DNA of 64,000 nucleotides from Dictyophora rubrovolvata (taxonomy: Eukaryota > Basidiomycota > Agaricomycetes > Phallales > Phallaceae): positions 1,674,001 to 1,738,000 of the forward strand of contig CP114118.1 in assembly GCA_029959195.1 (NCBI GenBank), written 5' to 3'. The notes under the pieces are model-generated. The model worked only from the letters and a program-made list of their open reading frames with translations. It ran no database searches and was not told the origin of the DNA. Shown here piece after piece: positions 11,691 through 27,918 of the stretch (positions are counted from its first letter, which is position 1; every line of letters begins with the position of its first letter). The position numbers and the translations under genes are program-made.

Positions 11691-12578
11691 ATGAGTCGGT
11701 TGGTGCGTATCATTCGACCGCGTATTATCATACTATTTTTATTTTATAACAGACTTTACCTAAAAGATTAGCATTGTGGAGTCGTTCAAGCACTCCTAGA
11801 GGCCGTGAAATCGTTCTCGAAATTTTACAAAAGGCATACCCCGTCCCGATTCACTCGCGAGATCTTTTTCAACGAGTACGTGATGAGTATTCTGACGAGA
11901 AAATGCCACCTCTGCCTTCAAATACACCATTTATCAAAATTCACCGTGAAACGTCGCCGTCGAAAGGGAAAGATACTGTAATACCATATCCCGACCATCC
12001 TATCCGCTCATTGAGGTCCGCGTCTAGTTTGCATTCGCTATTTCATTGAAACACTAGACGTATACATATTAGGTATCTTAAAGATATATTAATGGAAGAT
12101 TTGCTCCATCGAAGACAAATAAAAAAAGTACATACGATGCGGGAGCCCACCCTGGAAGAGTTGCAACAGAGGAAATCAAAAAATAAGGGCAAGAAAGGGA
12201 AGGCCTTTAATAAATCGCTGGTGACCATCAACGTAAAAGGAATGGTTGATCAATGGGGGTGGGTCCTCATGACGTCGAAAGAAATCGACACAGCGAGACA
12301 AGAAGAAGATAGAATAAAAAAGGCAATAGAGGGTCAAAAGAGTCTGGATGAGAAGAAGGTGGAGAAGGATATACGTGTACGGTTCATGGAACAATGGGGT
12401 CACCTAAATCCTAGGCGTCAGCGGGCACGAGCAGAGAAGTTGGACAGAGAGCAAAAGAAAGTGACTCAGTTGGAGAGAGTACGAGAAGAGGGAAGGAAGG
12501 AAGTACAACTTGGTATGTGTTCTCCCATAGACTGTCATTCTAAAAATGTCTGACCTTTGTTTAGATAGTGTAGCATGA
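11691..12578 (+). CDS. Lys/Arg-rich protein of unknown function
   Basis: Four exons read cleanly. A 12-base first coding exon (MSRL) is followed by an intron at 11703-11752, then TLPKRLALWSRSSTPRGR through HPIRSLR, an intron at 12016-12072, a long lysine- and arginine-rich segment with predicted coiled coil (LEELQQRKSKNKGKKGKAF, ARAEKLDREQKKVTQLERV), and a final tiny exon ending at 12578. The protein is about 230 residues and very basic, with no signal peptide or membrane helix. An N-terminal basic stretch could be a mitochondrial targeting sequence, which would fit a mitochondrial ribosomal or RNA-binding protein. I recognise no family, so that is speculation. The splice sites and open frame make the gene itself likely. 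Confidence 0.65.
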
Positions 12579-13282
12579 AATACATGGAATTGGGCGTTAA
12601 ATTTACATTTCGACCACGCATGTGTGGTTTTCCCAGTATTCCAGTGGAAAAGTTACACGGCCAACAAAAAGAGTTCATGCGCTCAACGATCCAACTGAAA
12701 CCGTGTGTATATGTACCGGTGCTGTTGGCTAAATAACCACCGTTTCTGCAAAGTCTCGTGGTCTGTTTGGCACCACCCTTGTAACATGAAACCTGAAGTT
12801 CATTCTGATCACATGTTCTCTTCTTTGAGGTGCGTGGGTCGTTTTGAAGGTGACATGATGATCACCTGAAGGAGCCATCGAAATTGATTGGACCCGTCAT
12901 CTTTCTCATCTTTCGGCATTGAGACTAGATATTCCGTACTTGCTCTGACCCTGGCGATTAATAAATCTTGTTTAATTGGGTTTGTTTCTGGCATCGTTTT
13001 CACCATGCGACCAGTCATAACGTTGGGAATTCCTAAGATCGGAACCAATGAAAAATGGCTCAATTCTTCATTTGCCAAATCTCTGCATATACCACTGGAT
13101 CAGACTTTGGATGTACATTAATGCCTGACTTTGCCTAAGTAAATCAGGACATAATTCACTTCAAATGATACATTCACTATTTAAGCTCCGTGGAGAACGC
13201 GTCGCAGTTCTCAAGCCTTACTAGGCCTTAGGCCTTAGCACTATCAGCCGTTGTTCTCCAACTCGCCACATTTCGCGCAAGC
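12579..13282. other. Intergenic region
   Basis: About 700 bases without a supported gene. A possible 77-codon frame near 12890 lacks an ATG start and family resemblance. The right part is the promoter of the dienelactone hydrolase. Confidence 0.4.
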
Positions 13283-14479
13283 ATGACCACTGTTTGCGAA
13301 CGCTGCGTTCAAGGACATCTTCTTGAGGGGGAGCCAACTGGTACCTTTGAGGGCCCGGCTTATTTCAAAGCAGCACAAGTCCCTTCCAAGCGTGCCGTTA
13401 TTCTCCTTAGCGATATATTTGGACTCAAAATCCCCAATGCTAAATTACTTGCAGATAGATATAGCGAGAAATTGGAGTGCGATGTGTGGGTACCAGATAT
13501 GTTTGAAGGTCGGTGCATGTGTATATTCACTTCTTTCAGCGGAACGAGATTGAATACTCTGTCATAGGTAACCCACCCTTCACTCCAGAACAACTAGCTC
13601 CCGTTATACACGAAGTTCCAAACACCCCAACGCCCTTCTTATCGAAAATCAAGCTTGCTGGAACCATTCTCACCTCACTCCCGAAGCTAATGGGCATCAG
13701 AGTAAGTCCCCTTTATGCAATCCTTTTGTTTGCGATATTAAGGATAATACTTTTGAAAGGCAAATTTAATTGATAATCGAATCGTAACCGTATGCCTACA
13801 TTCAGTAAACTTTGAATGATTTATTAATCTGGGTTTGTGCAGTTCGGGCGTCGAATCAAGTTGGAAAAGAAATACGATAAAGTCGGTGTGATTGGGTACG
13901 AAAAATGGCGTCTTGCGTCTCTTTTGAACTTCATTTTGACGTCCCACCAGGTTTTGTTTTGGTGCAAGCGTGGTTGTCCGACTCGGGTCAACTGATATAT
14001 TCGATTCCGCTGTCGTAGCCCATCCAGGCAGCATTAGCGCAAAAGAGATCCAAGCTATGAGAGTAAATATCGCCTCCTTCATACTTTTATAGCCAGCCAG
14101 AATAACAGCAATCTATTAGATTCCTACTTCTTGGATATGTGCAGAAGGTCGGTTCAACCCTTCACCCTAAACCGCGACTTTTTAACATCCTTGTAGAGGA
14201 CAGGACATTCCCCCCGCCTTTGAGAAAAGAGGCCGAAGCCATTTTCCGAAGAAAGCATGAAATTGACAAACTTGAGTTCGAATTTAAGGACTACCAGGGT
14301 AATAATGAATAATTCTGACATTTGGGAACACGATGCTAAGTCTTTCATTAGGCACCGTACATGGTTTCGCTGCACGCCCGAATCTTGAACTACCGGTAGT
14401 GAAGCGAGCCTTTGAGGCGTCTTTTGAACAAACAATAGCTTGGTTCAATAAAACCTTACCTACCGAAAAACTCTCTTAG
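13283..14479 (+). CDS. Dienelactone hydrolase family protein
   Basis: Alpha/beta-hydrolase of the dienelactone hydrolase (carboxymethylenebutenolidase) family, which opens dienelactones in chlorocatechol and related aromatic breakdown; many fungal members have unknown substrates. The start at 13283 gives MTTVCERCVQGHLLEGEPTG, the usual fungal N-terminus. The triad is visible after splicing: the cysteine nucleophile in GFCFGA near 13955, an aspartate in CAEEDRTFPP near 14195, and a histidine in GTVHGFAARP near 14360. About six exons; the stop TAG is at 14477-14479. Length of about 250 residues is normal. It is probably cytosolic, since no signal peptide is seen. Confidence 0.9.
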
Positions 14480-14648
14480 CCTTTTCATGACATTGGAAGT
14501 ACTTGGCACTGTCCCTTTTTTCTAGTTTTATTGTATTGCGTATTTGCCTAAATGTACATAACTATTTAAACAACAATATGAAGGATCAACAAGCCAGTGC
14601 TTCCTCAAGGTTAAAACTACAGCAAAGAAAGCGCAAGTCGCATGCAGA

Positions 14649-19475
<4,827 letters not shown>

Positions 19476-19599
19476 TCAACGGAACTAAACGTCCTTGCTC
19501 GAGGGTGCGTTGGCTATAATTTCGTGTGCAATACGCGTTAATTGATCTGGTATGGCTTTTGTGCAGTGGGTTTGGATCCCGACGCAGCGTGACGAGTAG

Positions 19600-20636
19600 T
19601 TGGTCACGCCCACTCTACATTCCAACTCCCTTTCAATAAATGGCCCGCCAGCTGGGTATGGTTGGGAAACACGCTCAGAATTGAATTTGTCCTCGAGCAC
19701 CGCATTCCAGACGGGGGTTGATGACCGTGACGTGTTTCTCGGACAACCTCTCTGTATTATTTGTGGGATGTCGCACACCGTGACACAACATTGCCATATT
19801 GTGGCAGAGCCAAAAACAGTAAGCTCAATAGAAGGGCTCTCTCAGACTAATAACGCATAGTGGTCAGAGCTCAAGATTACAACTGGATCCCACAACAGGC
19901 GAAAGCTCGTCCACGGCACGACGCACGCAATGGTATCCTCTTGTGTGCCAACCATCACCTTCTCTTTGATACATATGAATTCTTCATTCGCTTCTTCCCA
20001 GATGTGGGTATACTTTTATTTCCCTATAAGCAATGGATTTGCAATAGGCAGCCCAGCAAATTCACATTTGTGAATTACTCCGGAGACCTTCTGCTGCAGC
20101 GACACCACGGCAAGGCTGTTGCTCTAGACATTAACGACCGTCACGCCCCATTCCCTTCTCTGTTTATTGTTCACGAAATGCGCGTTCGCGGGTTTCACCC
20201 TTTCAAACCTACCTCGCCACCCATGTTTGCCGGTAACGCATGGCAAGACTAGATTTCCTCGAATGGCGTATTTGATGATACGTCTAATTCTTTCTTTCGC
20301 CACGGTCGGCCACCCGCAAACGACGGAGCTGGGGGTTCTGGCCGGGGACAGCCTCTTCTGTCTTCGTCCCACCCTATGACGAGCATAGGAGGTGGGTCGT
20401 TCAGCGGCAGGACGGCGGAACTGAATGACGACGTCATTGCTAGTATCCTCGCTGCCACCCGCGCTATGCCGTCTTGGAAGGCCTACGAAATAGAGGGCAC
20501 GAGTTGGGCTGGAACAGCCGAAGAAAATATCTCAAAATACGTTTCTTTGACTGGGACCTCAGAGACCCGAATTTTCTTCCAACTCTTCATTCGTGCACTG
20601 CAGTTCAGTCGATACCTTTTCGTTTTTTTTTTATAA
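19600..20636 (+). pseudogene. Decayed fungal HNH-nuclease-domain gene
   Basis: The conserved text of the basidiomycete HNH endonuclease family (HNH_2-type) is easy to read: INGPPAGYGWETR, RDVFLGQPLCIICGMS, QHCHIV, NWIPQQAKARPRHDARNG, LLCANHHLLFDTYEFFIRFF, FTFVNYSGD and SLFIVHEMRVRGFHPF, then a variable Gly/Ser region and SWKAYEIEGTSWAGTAEENI. It does not form one open gene. No suitable in-frame ATG opens it, and about two interruptions of the frame remain after likely introns are removed. I therefore call it a pseudogene. Family members are often multicopy in mushroom genomes; their role is poorly known. The 3' limit is approximate. Confidence 0.65.
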
Positions 20637-20815
20637 AAGTCTACAAGCAACAGCTAAATGAATATGATGCGAAGCGAGTGGCTTACTCCGAGGTCGATGT
20701 CTTTGCGGTGTCTTGTTCAATAATGCGGCGCACGCTCGCCCGTAATCACTCATTAAATAGATTTCAGAAGTAAATTAATAGCTAATAAAGTTACCCAACA
20801 TCGTCTACCTCAGTT

Positions 20816-21762
20816 CTAATCGGTCGCTTGATGCTGAGGCTCAGCTTCTGGATCTACTCCTGTTTTGGACGCGTCCTGTTGTTCTCCCGTCGCTTCATCG
20901 TCATGGCCGTCTAGGTTTTCCTGTGCACCATCCACGTTCATATCTATAACTTCCGGTCCTGCATTAAGAATATTCAGAACGTCTACTTCTTCAGCGACTT
21001 TTCCAGATGTCGTCTCTTCCAAATTCTGCACGTCCGTGATTTGGATCGCCATTTCGCCATTGACTGCGATATTTTCTTCCTCGTGTTCTTCCTGAGCGTG
21101 ATCCGCGCTATCCCCCCCGGACTGTCCTTCAACACCAGTCTCGTTTGTGACGTCCACTGCAACTGTTTCCATGTTGATATCGTCTTCCCAGTTCTGCCAG
21201 ATCTGCTCCTGCCGATTAAGAGTCTCCTGCCCATCTGGCCTTTCATGGTGTTCCTCCTCGTGTTGTTCCCATTGATACACACTTTCCTCTCCAACCATGT
21301 GTTCTTCGGCTAGGGGCTCTGGTGCATCATTATGAGTGGAAGTAGATTCTCTTATGTCGTTGTTGTTGTCGGCGGCTTCAGCAGCGTATTTTTCAAAATA
21401 CGATTCAACTGGAGAAACGGCTATAGAAAATTATTATAATCTTGGTCATCTTGTATAACCCAAACTTTGATTGACGACTGACCTGTTGGTGGCAGTGCTT
21501 CCAAACGCACACGCATGAACTTCATATTGTTCGTCATGCGCTGCAAAACCTCTTCTCCTAATTCCTCCAGTAATGTATCATATAGATTCAGACCCTGGAT
21601 GTAATCCATTCGAGCCAAATCACATTCGTCCATCACCTCATATGCCAAGCCCCGAATGCTAAAAGCGAACGGTGCCCAGAGTGCTGGCGAATCCGGATTT
21701 GAAAGCCATCCGCTCAGTTCAGCGATTACAGCGGTGGGATCACCACGCAAAGTCTTCCCCAT
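20816..21762 (-). CDS. Acidic protein of unknown function
   Basis: Two exons join cleanly across an intron at 21421-21482 (APPT-type join: LEALPPT to AVSPVESYFEKY). The N-terminal 90 residues look folded and helical (VIAELSGWLSNPDSPALWAP, IRGLAYEVMDECDLARMDY) and may form TPR-like helices. The remaining 200 or so residues are very acidic and Gln/Glu/Asp-rich (HEEEHHERPDGQE, EENIAVNGEM) and probably disordered. The start at 21762 (MGKTLRGDPT) is a choice; an in-frame ATG at 21816 or a further upstream exon near 21890 is possible. No family is recognised. It is convergent with the HNH remnant. Confidence 0.55.
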
Positions 21763-22650
21763 GATCTGGAAAAGACCAAGATGAGGATTTGGTATTGTAT
21801 TATTATACCTATTCACTGGATGTAAGTTTCGTGCTACTTTTCTGTGAAAAGGACTAGACTAACATATCGCTTTTCGTCTTGAAAGATCCGGAAATTGAAG
21901 CGGTGTGTAGTAGAAGACGATATCTAGAAATTCGGGGCAAGAAATTCTCCCCCCTGATCATCCCAGTCGATCTTTTTATGTAGAGGCTGGCATGCGTCCG
22001 CCTTCAGGGATCCGCGTTCAATCAGATATATGCATCTTTCCGTTTTGAAGTTTCAATGACCGGATCAAGTCACTTTCATACAGGCCATGCAGAACGCTCG
22101 TGGAGTGGTGAAATCTGTGTCGTTATCAGATCCATCTTATTTGGATGCTTCAAATCCACACAGCATTCGTGAGCGCGTGCGGTGGCTGGGTCCATGCCCT
22201 GTGCAACGTGGCCGAATTAAATTCTCGGGTAAATGTTCACAACCTCGAAACGGCAAAGTGAAGGGAACGGTTTCACCTCAGATTATGCCGCAACTTCCGT
22301 GAAATATTAATTTCTTCGGTAGGCCGAAGTCTCTACCGCAGATTGCGAACACGGAAAGCGGCCTCGAAGGAGACATTAGCGCAGACTGTTGCCATGTGGT
22401 AGCATGTGGCATTCGTTCGGAATCGAGAGGGCATCCACGGGTCATCTGATCAATCACGCGCCCTTCGACAACGGTGCAATGTCATTGGCCCCCCCTGTCT
22501 GCGTTGATACTGTTGAGTTTGTACATGTTGATGCAGTTTCTGCAGATTCGGGTTTAGCCTCAGTTCACAATGTATTGAGTGACTGAATATAAGAAGAACA
22601 GGAATAGACCTCCTGACTTCTTTACACTTTCCTCTCCTTCGCTCGTAAAA
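21763..22650. other. Intergenic region
   Basis: Divergent upstream region of the acidic-protein gene and the CFEM gene. A 71-codon frame at 22087-22302 has no support. A TATA-like TATAAG sits about 65 bases before the CFEM start. Confidence 0.35.
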
Positions 22651-23588
22651 ATGCACATTCTGATGGTTTGGGGATTGGCTTTGTCGCTAGCAGAAGTGGC
22701 AAGCAGTCAAGGCCCCCCGAGCAATATGCCCTCGTGCGTCAACTCTTGCATTGCAAGTGCTTTTGGGGCCTCTCAATGTACCTTTATGGGCTTGTGAGTC
22801 ACGAACAGACCATCCGCGACCATGTCTAGTTACACTATTAAATTAGGCAAAACTGGCCTTGCGCTTGCAGCACCTCATCGTTCCAATCAAGTGTCAATTC
22901 ATGCTTCAATGACAGCTGTTCCGCCGACGACGCCAGCATCGGACAAAATCAAGTTGATATTGAGTGTAGTAACGGTAGGTGACTTTATTCAAGACAAACA
23001 AACATATTGAGAACAAGTGAATTGCTAGCGATCAGCTCATCGATACCACCGCCATTCTCGTCGCCTACCAATCCGACTACTACTACTGGTACAGCGACTA
23101 GTAGCGGTATCTCCAGCACTGGCACTACCCTCAGCAGTTCAGTGACAACTAGCAGCGGAGCAACCTCATCATCCGAGTCTTCGTCTCAAAGTCAATCTGG
23201 GTCAAGAACAAGCTCAGGAGGTCAACTTACACCTCCCATTCCTCCGACCTCTGGCACGACACCAACACAGGGACAGCCTTCCTCACCACCTGCATCCACC
23301 GCCTCTGAGGGTTCAAACCCAGGCTCGACCCCGACTTCCCCGTTGACCAGCGGCCTTGCTTCTAGCACCAGCAATTCGGCGGGAATAACTCCCCCCAACT
23401 CTTCATCAGGCTCTCCTTCAACCAACAGCACTCTGCCTGGCACTACAACTATCACTAGCACCTTTAGTAGCGGAACTATTCAATCTTTGCCCACCAATAC
23501 TACTAGCCACGCGGCGGAAACTTACGGCAGCAAGTCTCTTACGGTCATTGTAATACCTCTCATGATGGCCTTGGGGTATTTGGGTTAA
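22651..23588 (+). CDS. CFEM-domain, Ser/Thr-rich, GPI-anchored surface protein
   Basis: The signal peptide (MHILMVWGLALSLAEVASS) is followed by an eight-cysteine CFEM domain assembled over two introns: PSCVNSCIASAFGASQC, then NWPCACSTSSF, SSVNSCFNDSC and DIECSN. A Ser/Thr/Pro/Gly-rich stalk of about 150 residues follows, then a hydrophobic C-terminus (SLTVIVIPLMMALGYLG) that fits a GPI signal and ends at 23588. CFEM proteins sit in the fungal wall or membrane; several bind haem for iron uptake. The aspartate that normally lies three residues before the CxC pair and ligates haem iron is Asn here (NWPCAC), so haem binding is doubtful. Intron edges fit well. Confidence 0.85.
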
Positions 23589-23941
23589 TGCCTGAATTGG
23601 ATTTACTGTTGTGAACAAGGACTCGGACACTCACTACTCAAATAGGACACTGAGATCATTCTTTCGTAATCTAGTATGCATGTACATACGGAGTCTGTTT
23701 GCTACAATAAGATCATGGACTTTCCCGAAGTTTTCGCTTTATTAAAAGGTTCTCTCTCCACTTTTTTTCATCCGGAAAGTAATGACCTCTGGAGTCTGGC
23801 CGAAGCTGCTCCATATTTTTGACGTGACGTCATTACGTCATTTCTGTCTCATGCCCAGACGAAAAGGACTGAGGAGTTTCTGCGTGGTGCGTCTCTTTAA
23901 ATAGACAGAACCTCGTTTATAGAATAACATTGACTCTCTTT
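23589..23941. other. Intergenic region, ErdS promoter
   Basis: It contains a near-palindromic TGACGTGACGTCATTACGTCA cluster near 23821-23840. This resembles CRE/ATF-type bZIP sites and lies about 110 bases before the ErdS start. Otherwise nothing is seen. Confidence 0.4.
23821..23840. promoter_or_regulatory. CRE-like (TGACGTCA) cluster upstream of the ErdS-like gene
   Basis: The stretch contains TGACGTGACGTCATTACGTCA read in overlap, including one full TGACGTCA palindrome. This is the classical CREB/ATF bZIP binding site. Binding is inferred from sequence alone. Confidence 0.45.
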
Positions 23942-26900
23942 ATGTCTGCAGCTAGGCAAATCTTCTCCAAAGTTACTAGTCAGCTCAACAACCGCGAAGC
24001 CAGCCTAAAGCAAACTAGCGGGCGGGCGGGGACAGATACTAACACTGCCTCTCAGGAACCTCTTGAACAAGTAAATGAGAGCGAAACAGAGGCAGAAATA
24101 AGCGATACTGAAAGTGAGCGTATCAAAGAAGTAGAGAGAAAGCAGCGGGAAGCGTACGAACAAGTCAGTCCGAGTCAAGCTTCCCATAGAGATCATTCAA
24201 ACATGCTACTCTTCACAGGATCCTCTGAAGGGAAATTATGGGGAGATAAAAAATAGTATTGGAGGTAAGCACTTGCGTGTAATGACTGTATATACCAATA
24301 GCTTAAAAAATTATGTCTAGACCTGATGAAAACTCACGCATTCTCTGAAAAAAATGCGGGAGACCACGTTCGATTCAGAGCAAGAACCCATCATATACGC
24401 GCCATTAGTAAGTGTTAATGTTTTCACTGTGTTTGCTCGAGTTTTAGTGATATGTTTCGACAGGTCCCAAGATGGTATTCCTCGTTTTCCGGCAGCAACT
24501 CGTTACCCTTCAAGGTGTTGTTTCAGAACGGGAAGAGGCCGTCTCAGAAAACATGGTTAGATGGATAGAACATCTTCGACGAGAGTCCATTGTTCTTGTT
24601 GAAGGAATTCTCCAAAATCCAACTCCTCAGGATGAAGTTAAAGACGCCACAACACACTCCCGTGAAGTTAATATTCGTAAAGTACGCTGAGGTTTAAATC
24701 ATCCACAATAATCTTTATTAAACTCACAATTCCTAGCTGTACTTGATAGCTGGTCCTACGACCACGTTACCGTTTCAAATCGTAGATGCTAGTAGACCCG
24801 TACAATTTTTGGAAGAGGTATATCCCAATTTCCCGTGATTCATCGTAGACAAGCGATATCTAACGTTTGAAAGAATGCCCACATGCCCCATGTTACAGAT
24901 AGAACGAGGTTACAAAACCGCATACTCGATCTCAGGGTTGGTTTCGTAACCTTTATTTAGAAAATATAATCTGACGTTCAGACTTTCTAGACTCCTGCTT
25001 CTCAAGCCATATTCCGGATACACTCTGGAATCACCAAACTATTTAGGGAATTCCTGGACGACCACAATTTCATTGAAATCAATTCATCGAAGTTTCAAGG
25101 TTCTGCTACAGAGTCTGGAGCTTCCGTTTTCAAAGTGGATTACTTTCGGAGACCGGCATACCTCGCACAGAGTCCTCAACTGGCGAAACAAATGTGCATT
25201 GCAGCTGATATGGAAAGAGTGTATGAAATCGGACCTGGTATGTATTTGTTCAAACTTAGACTCATTGCTACGCACTCGATCCTATTTAGTCTTTCGAGCT
25301 GAAAATTCAAACACACACCGTCACCTGACTGAATTCACCGGTCTCGATATCGAAATGGCCATTGAATCTGATTACACCGAAGTTTTAGACATGCTGGATG
25401 GTTTGTTGTTGCATATTTTCAGGGGTTTGCAATCCCGATATCGTACTGAGGTATTTACAAACTTTACTTCTTGTTTAACATTACCGTGTATCGTGCCCTA
25501 GATTGAAGCAACGAAGCAACAATTTCCTCATGAAGATCTGGTTTTTCCAGAAAGAACTATTCGATTGAATTTCGCGGACGGTATTAAAATGCTTAAGGAA
25601 AGTGGTTGGAGAGAAGAAGACGGCTCTGAAACTTCTGAGCTGGAAGATCTCAGCACCAGAGCCGAGCAACAATTAGGCCGTTTGGTTAAGGAAAAATATA
25701 ATACGGATTATTATATTTTGGGTAAGCTGCAGTCCTCATCGAAAAACAAGTCTCAATATTTGGGGTGTAGACAAATTCCCTCTCGCTGCGCGATCATTTT
25801 ACACCATGCCCAGTAGCACAGATGAGGTATTTGATTTACGTCCCTTTATCGAGCATTATGTGACGGGAATGAAAAGAGATATTCCAATTCTTTTGATATT
25901 TTCCTACGCGGCGAGGAAATTCTTTCAGGCGGCCAAAGAATTCACTCGCCATCTGAATTGGAGGAGAGGTAAGTATAATATATCCTATATGTGATCCATT
26001 TGCATAATTCACATGACAGAATGCATGAATTCGGAATCGATCCAGAATCGATGGAGGAGTACATAGATGGATTTCGTTGGGGCTGTCCTCCCGTAAGTGT
26101 GTTGGTCTATATCCAACATATCCAACGTAGCAGAATGACCAAACTAAACTCAGCACGGAGGCGGTGGTCTGGGTAAGCGAGCATGACGGCCTTTATATGT
26201 CAACGGGTTGCTAATCAAGGCAATTATGAAGGTCTCGAACGCGTGTTAATGTTGTTTGTCAATCTCAAAGACGTCCGTTGGGGGAGCCTCTTCCCCAGAG
26301 ACCCCAAAAGTTTCACGCTATTTGGGCGTGACCCAGAGAAAACAGAGGCTGACGCGGCGCAGGCCACAATTGCGAAAGGGTCGACGGCAGTGAAGAGTAA
26401 ACCCGGCGAACTTCCTCCCTTGGAAAATGTATGTATCTGTCCACCACCGACTCTATTTCATCTGACATCTGCATTCAGTTGATAGCAAAATACGGTGACG
26501 CAACAAACACGTCTTGGCTCGATCCGGCCTGGGAGGTTTGGCGTCACGATCTTACTGGTGGGGCTGCTGGATATATCGCAGAAAGTGGTTATGCTGTTAC
26601 GTTTGGAAACCCTTTGTGCGCTCCAGATCGGCTCTCTCAACTCATCAAAGCATACATCAAGCACGTAAAACGCGATTGCCACTTGAGGCCTGTATGGTGC
26701 TGTGTTGGTGCTCAAGTTGAAGAGTACCTTGCCGAGAAGCTGGGATGGAGTGCTGTTATGGCTGTGGCAGAGGAGCGGCTTGACCCTACTGAGCTGAACG
26801 TTAACCGTGATCGAAATCTCAAACGTAAAATACATAAAGCCGGGAGAGATATGGTTAAAATCCATGAACTTGAAGGGAATCCAGACGAAAAGTTCAGGGA

Positions 26901-27639
26901 AAAAGTGCGGCAGCGGATTGAAGACTGGCAGGCAGCTCGGAATGGGACTCAAGTCCATCTCACTGGCGTATATCCATTTGATGACATGGCTCACCGCCGA
27001 TATTATTATGCCACAGACAAAGACGGAACAGTAAGTAACACGGTACTTCATTCCAACTCTGGGTCCATTCATGTGTATCGTTAGATATGTTGTCTGGTCG
27101 TATTGGCTCAGCTGACGTCTAAACGAGGATTTCAGATCAAGTGGGCCCTCGAGTTTCCGGGCGCACCGGGTGGTGCCATAGAAGTATGTGTTTTTAGATC
27201 TTATTGTCCGTGCACCTCCTTAGTTTTGAAAGTATATCCTCGCGAAAGTGATCAATAAACTTGGAGATGCTGGTATCAGGCAAGCGACGTTTGGAGCCGG
27301 CGCCACCGACGAGTTGAAAAAAGTCAGCAATATCGGCGGATTTCGGTATATGATTCTCGAGAAGGCCTATACAGGCTTAGCCCGGACATTTCCACTGTCA
27401 GGGAAAGGAGATTTCCGTCAAAAGTTTGGAATCTATCAGGATCCTGTACGTTCTGAACACTCGTGACATACCTTTTATCGGACTCCATTGATTAACATGA
27501 GGTCTAGCTCTATATATGCTATCCACGAGGCTCCTTGGGTATGTTCTTGGGATGCTTCTTTCATGGTTTTACTTACACGTTTCTCTCAGGACTAAACGGG
27601 ATTAATGCTATCATGAAAGTACTTCAAAAACCCAAGTGA
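23942..27639 (+). CDS. ErdS: ErdS-like fusion: aspartyl-tRNA synthetase plus DUF2156 transferase
   Basis: The N-terminus (MSAARQIFSKV) is acidic, followed by an OB-fold anticodon domain (GDHVRFRARTHHIRA, MVFLVFRQQLVTLQGVV). The class II aspartyl-tRNA synthetase core has SGASVFKVDYF, AYLAQSPQLAKQM, motif 2 VFRAENSNTHRHLTEF, and motif 3 GGGGLGLERV then SLFPRDPKSF near 26170-26320. The frame continues without a stop into a C-terminal DUF2156 (MprF-like) domain: GYAVTFGNPLCAP, LRPVWCCVG, RNLKRKIHKAGRD, WALEFPGAPGG, GAGATDELKKVSN, PLYICYPRGSLGIN. Fungal ErdS proteins with this order move aspartate from Asp-tRNA onto ergosterol. About 14 short introns; roughly 970 residues. Both halves look intact, so ordinary cytosolic AspRS is unlikely; catalysis is inferred from family. 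Confidence 0.88.
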
Positions 27640-27918
27640 AGTAGAAATAAGGCTCTTTACGAGCCGACATTGGGTCATAGATTACTTATTTGAGTCATAA
27701 TATTGGACTATGTACTATGTTTAGTCGCGATACCTCATATACACGGAGATCCTGTAATAGAAATTGTTCTAATTCATGACGCATTTTGACTGAAGATGAA
27801 AGTCTAATGATCTAAATTCTATTCAATATCTATCTATGTCTATCTAAATGAATTGGTGCGTCGTGTTGTTTAAACATCCTGGAACTTCAACTCAAAAAAA
27901 ATACACGATAATACAATG

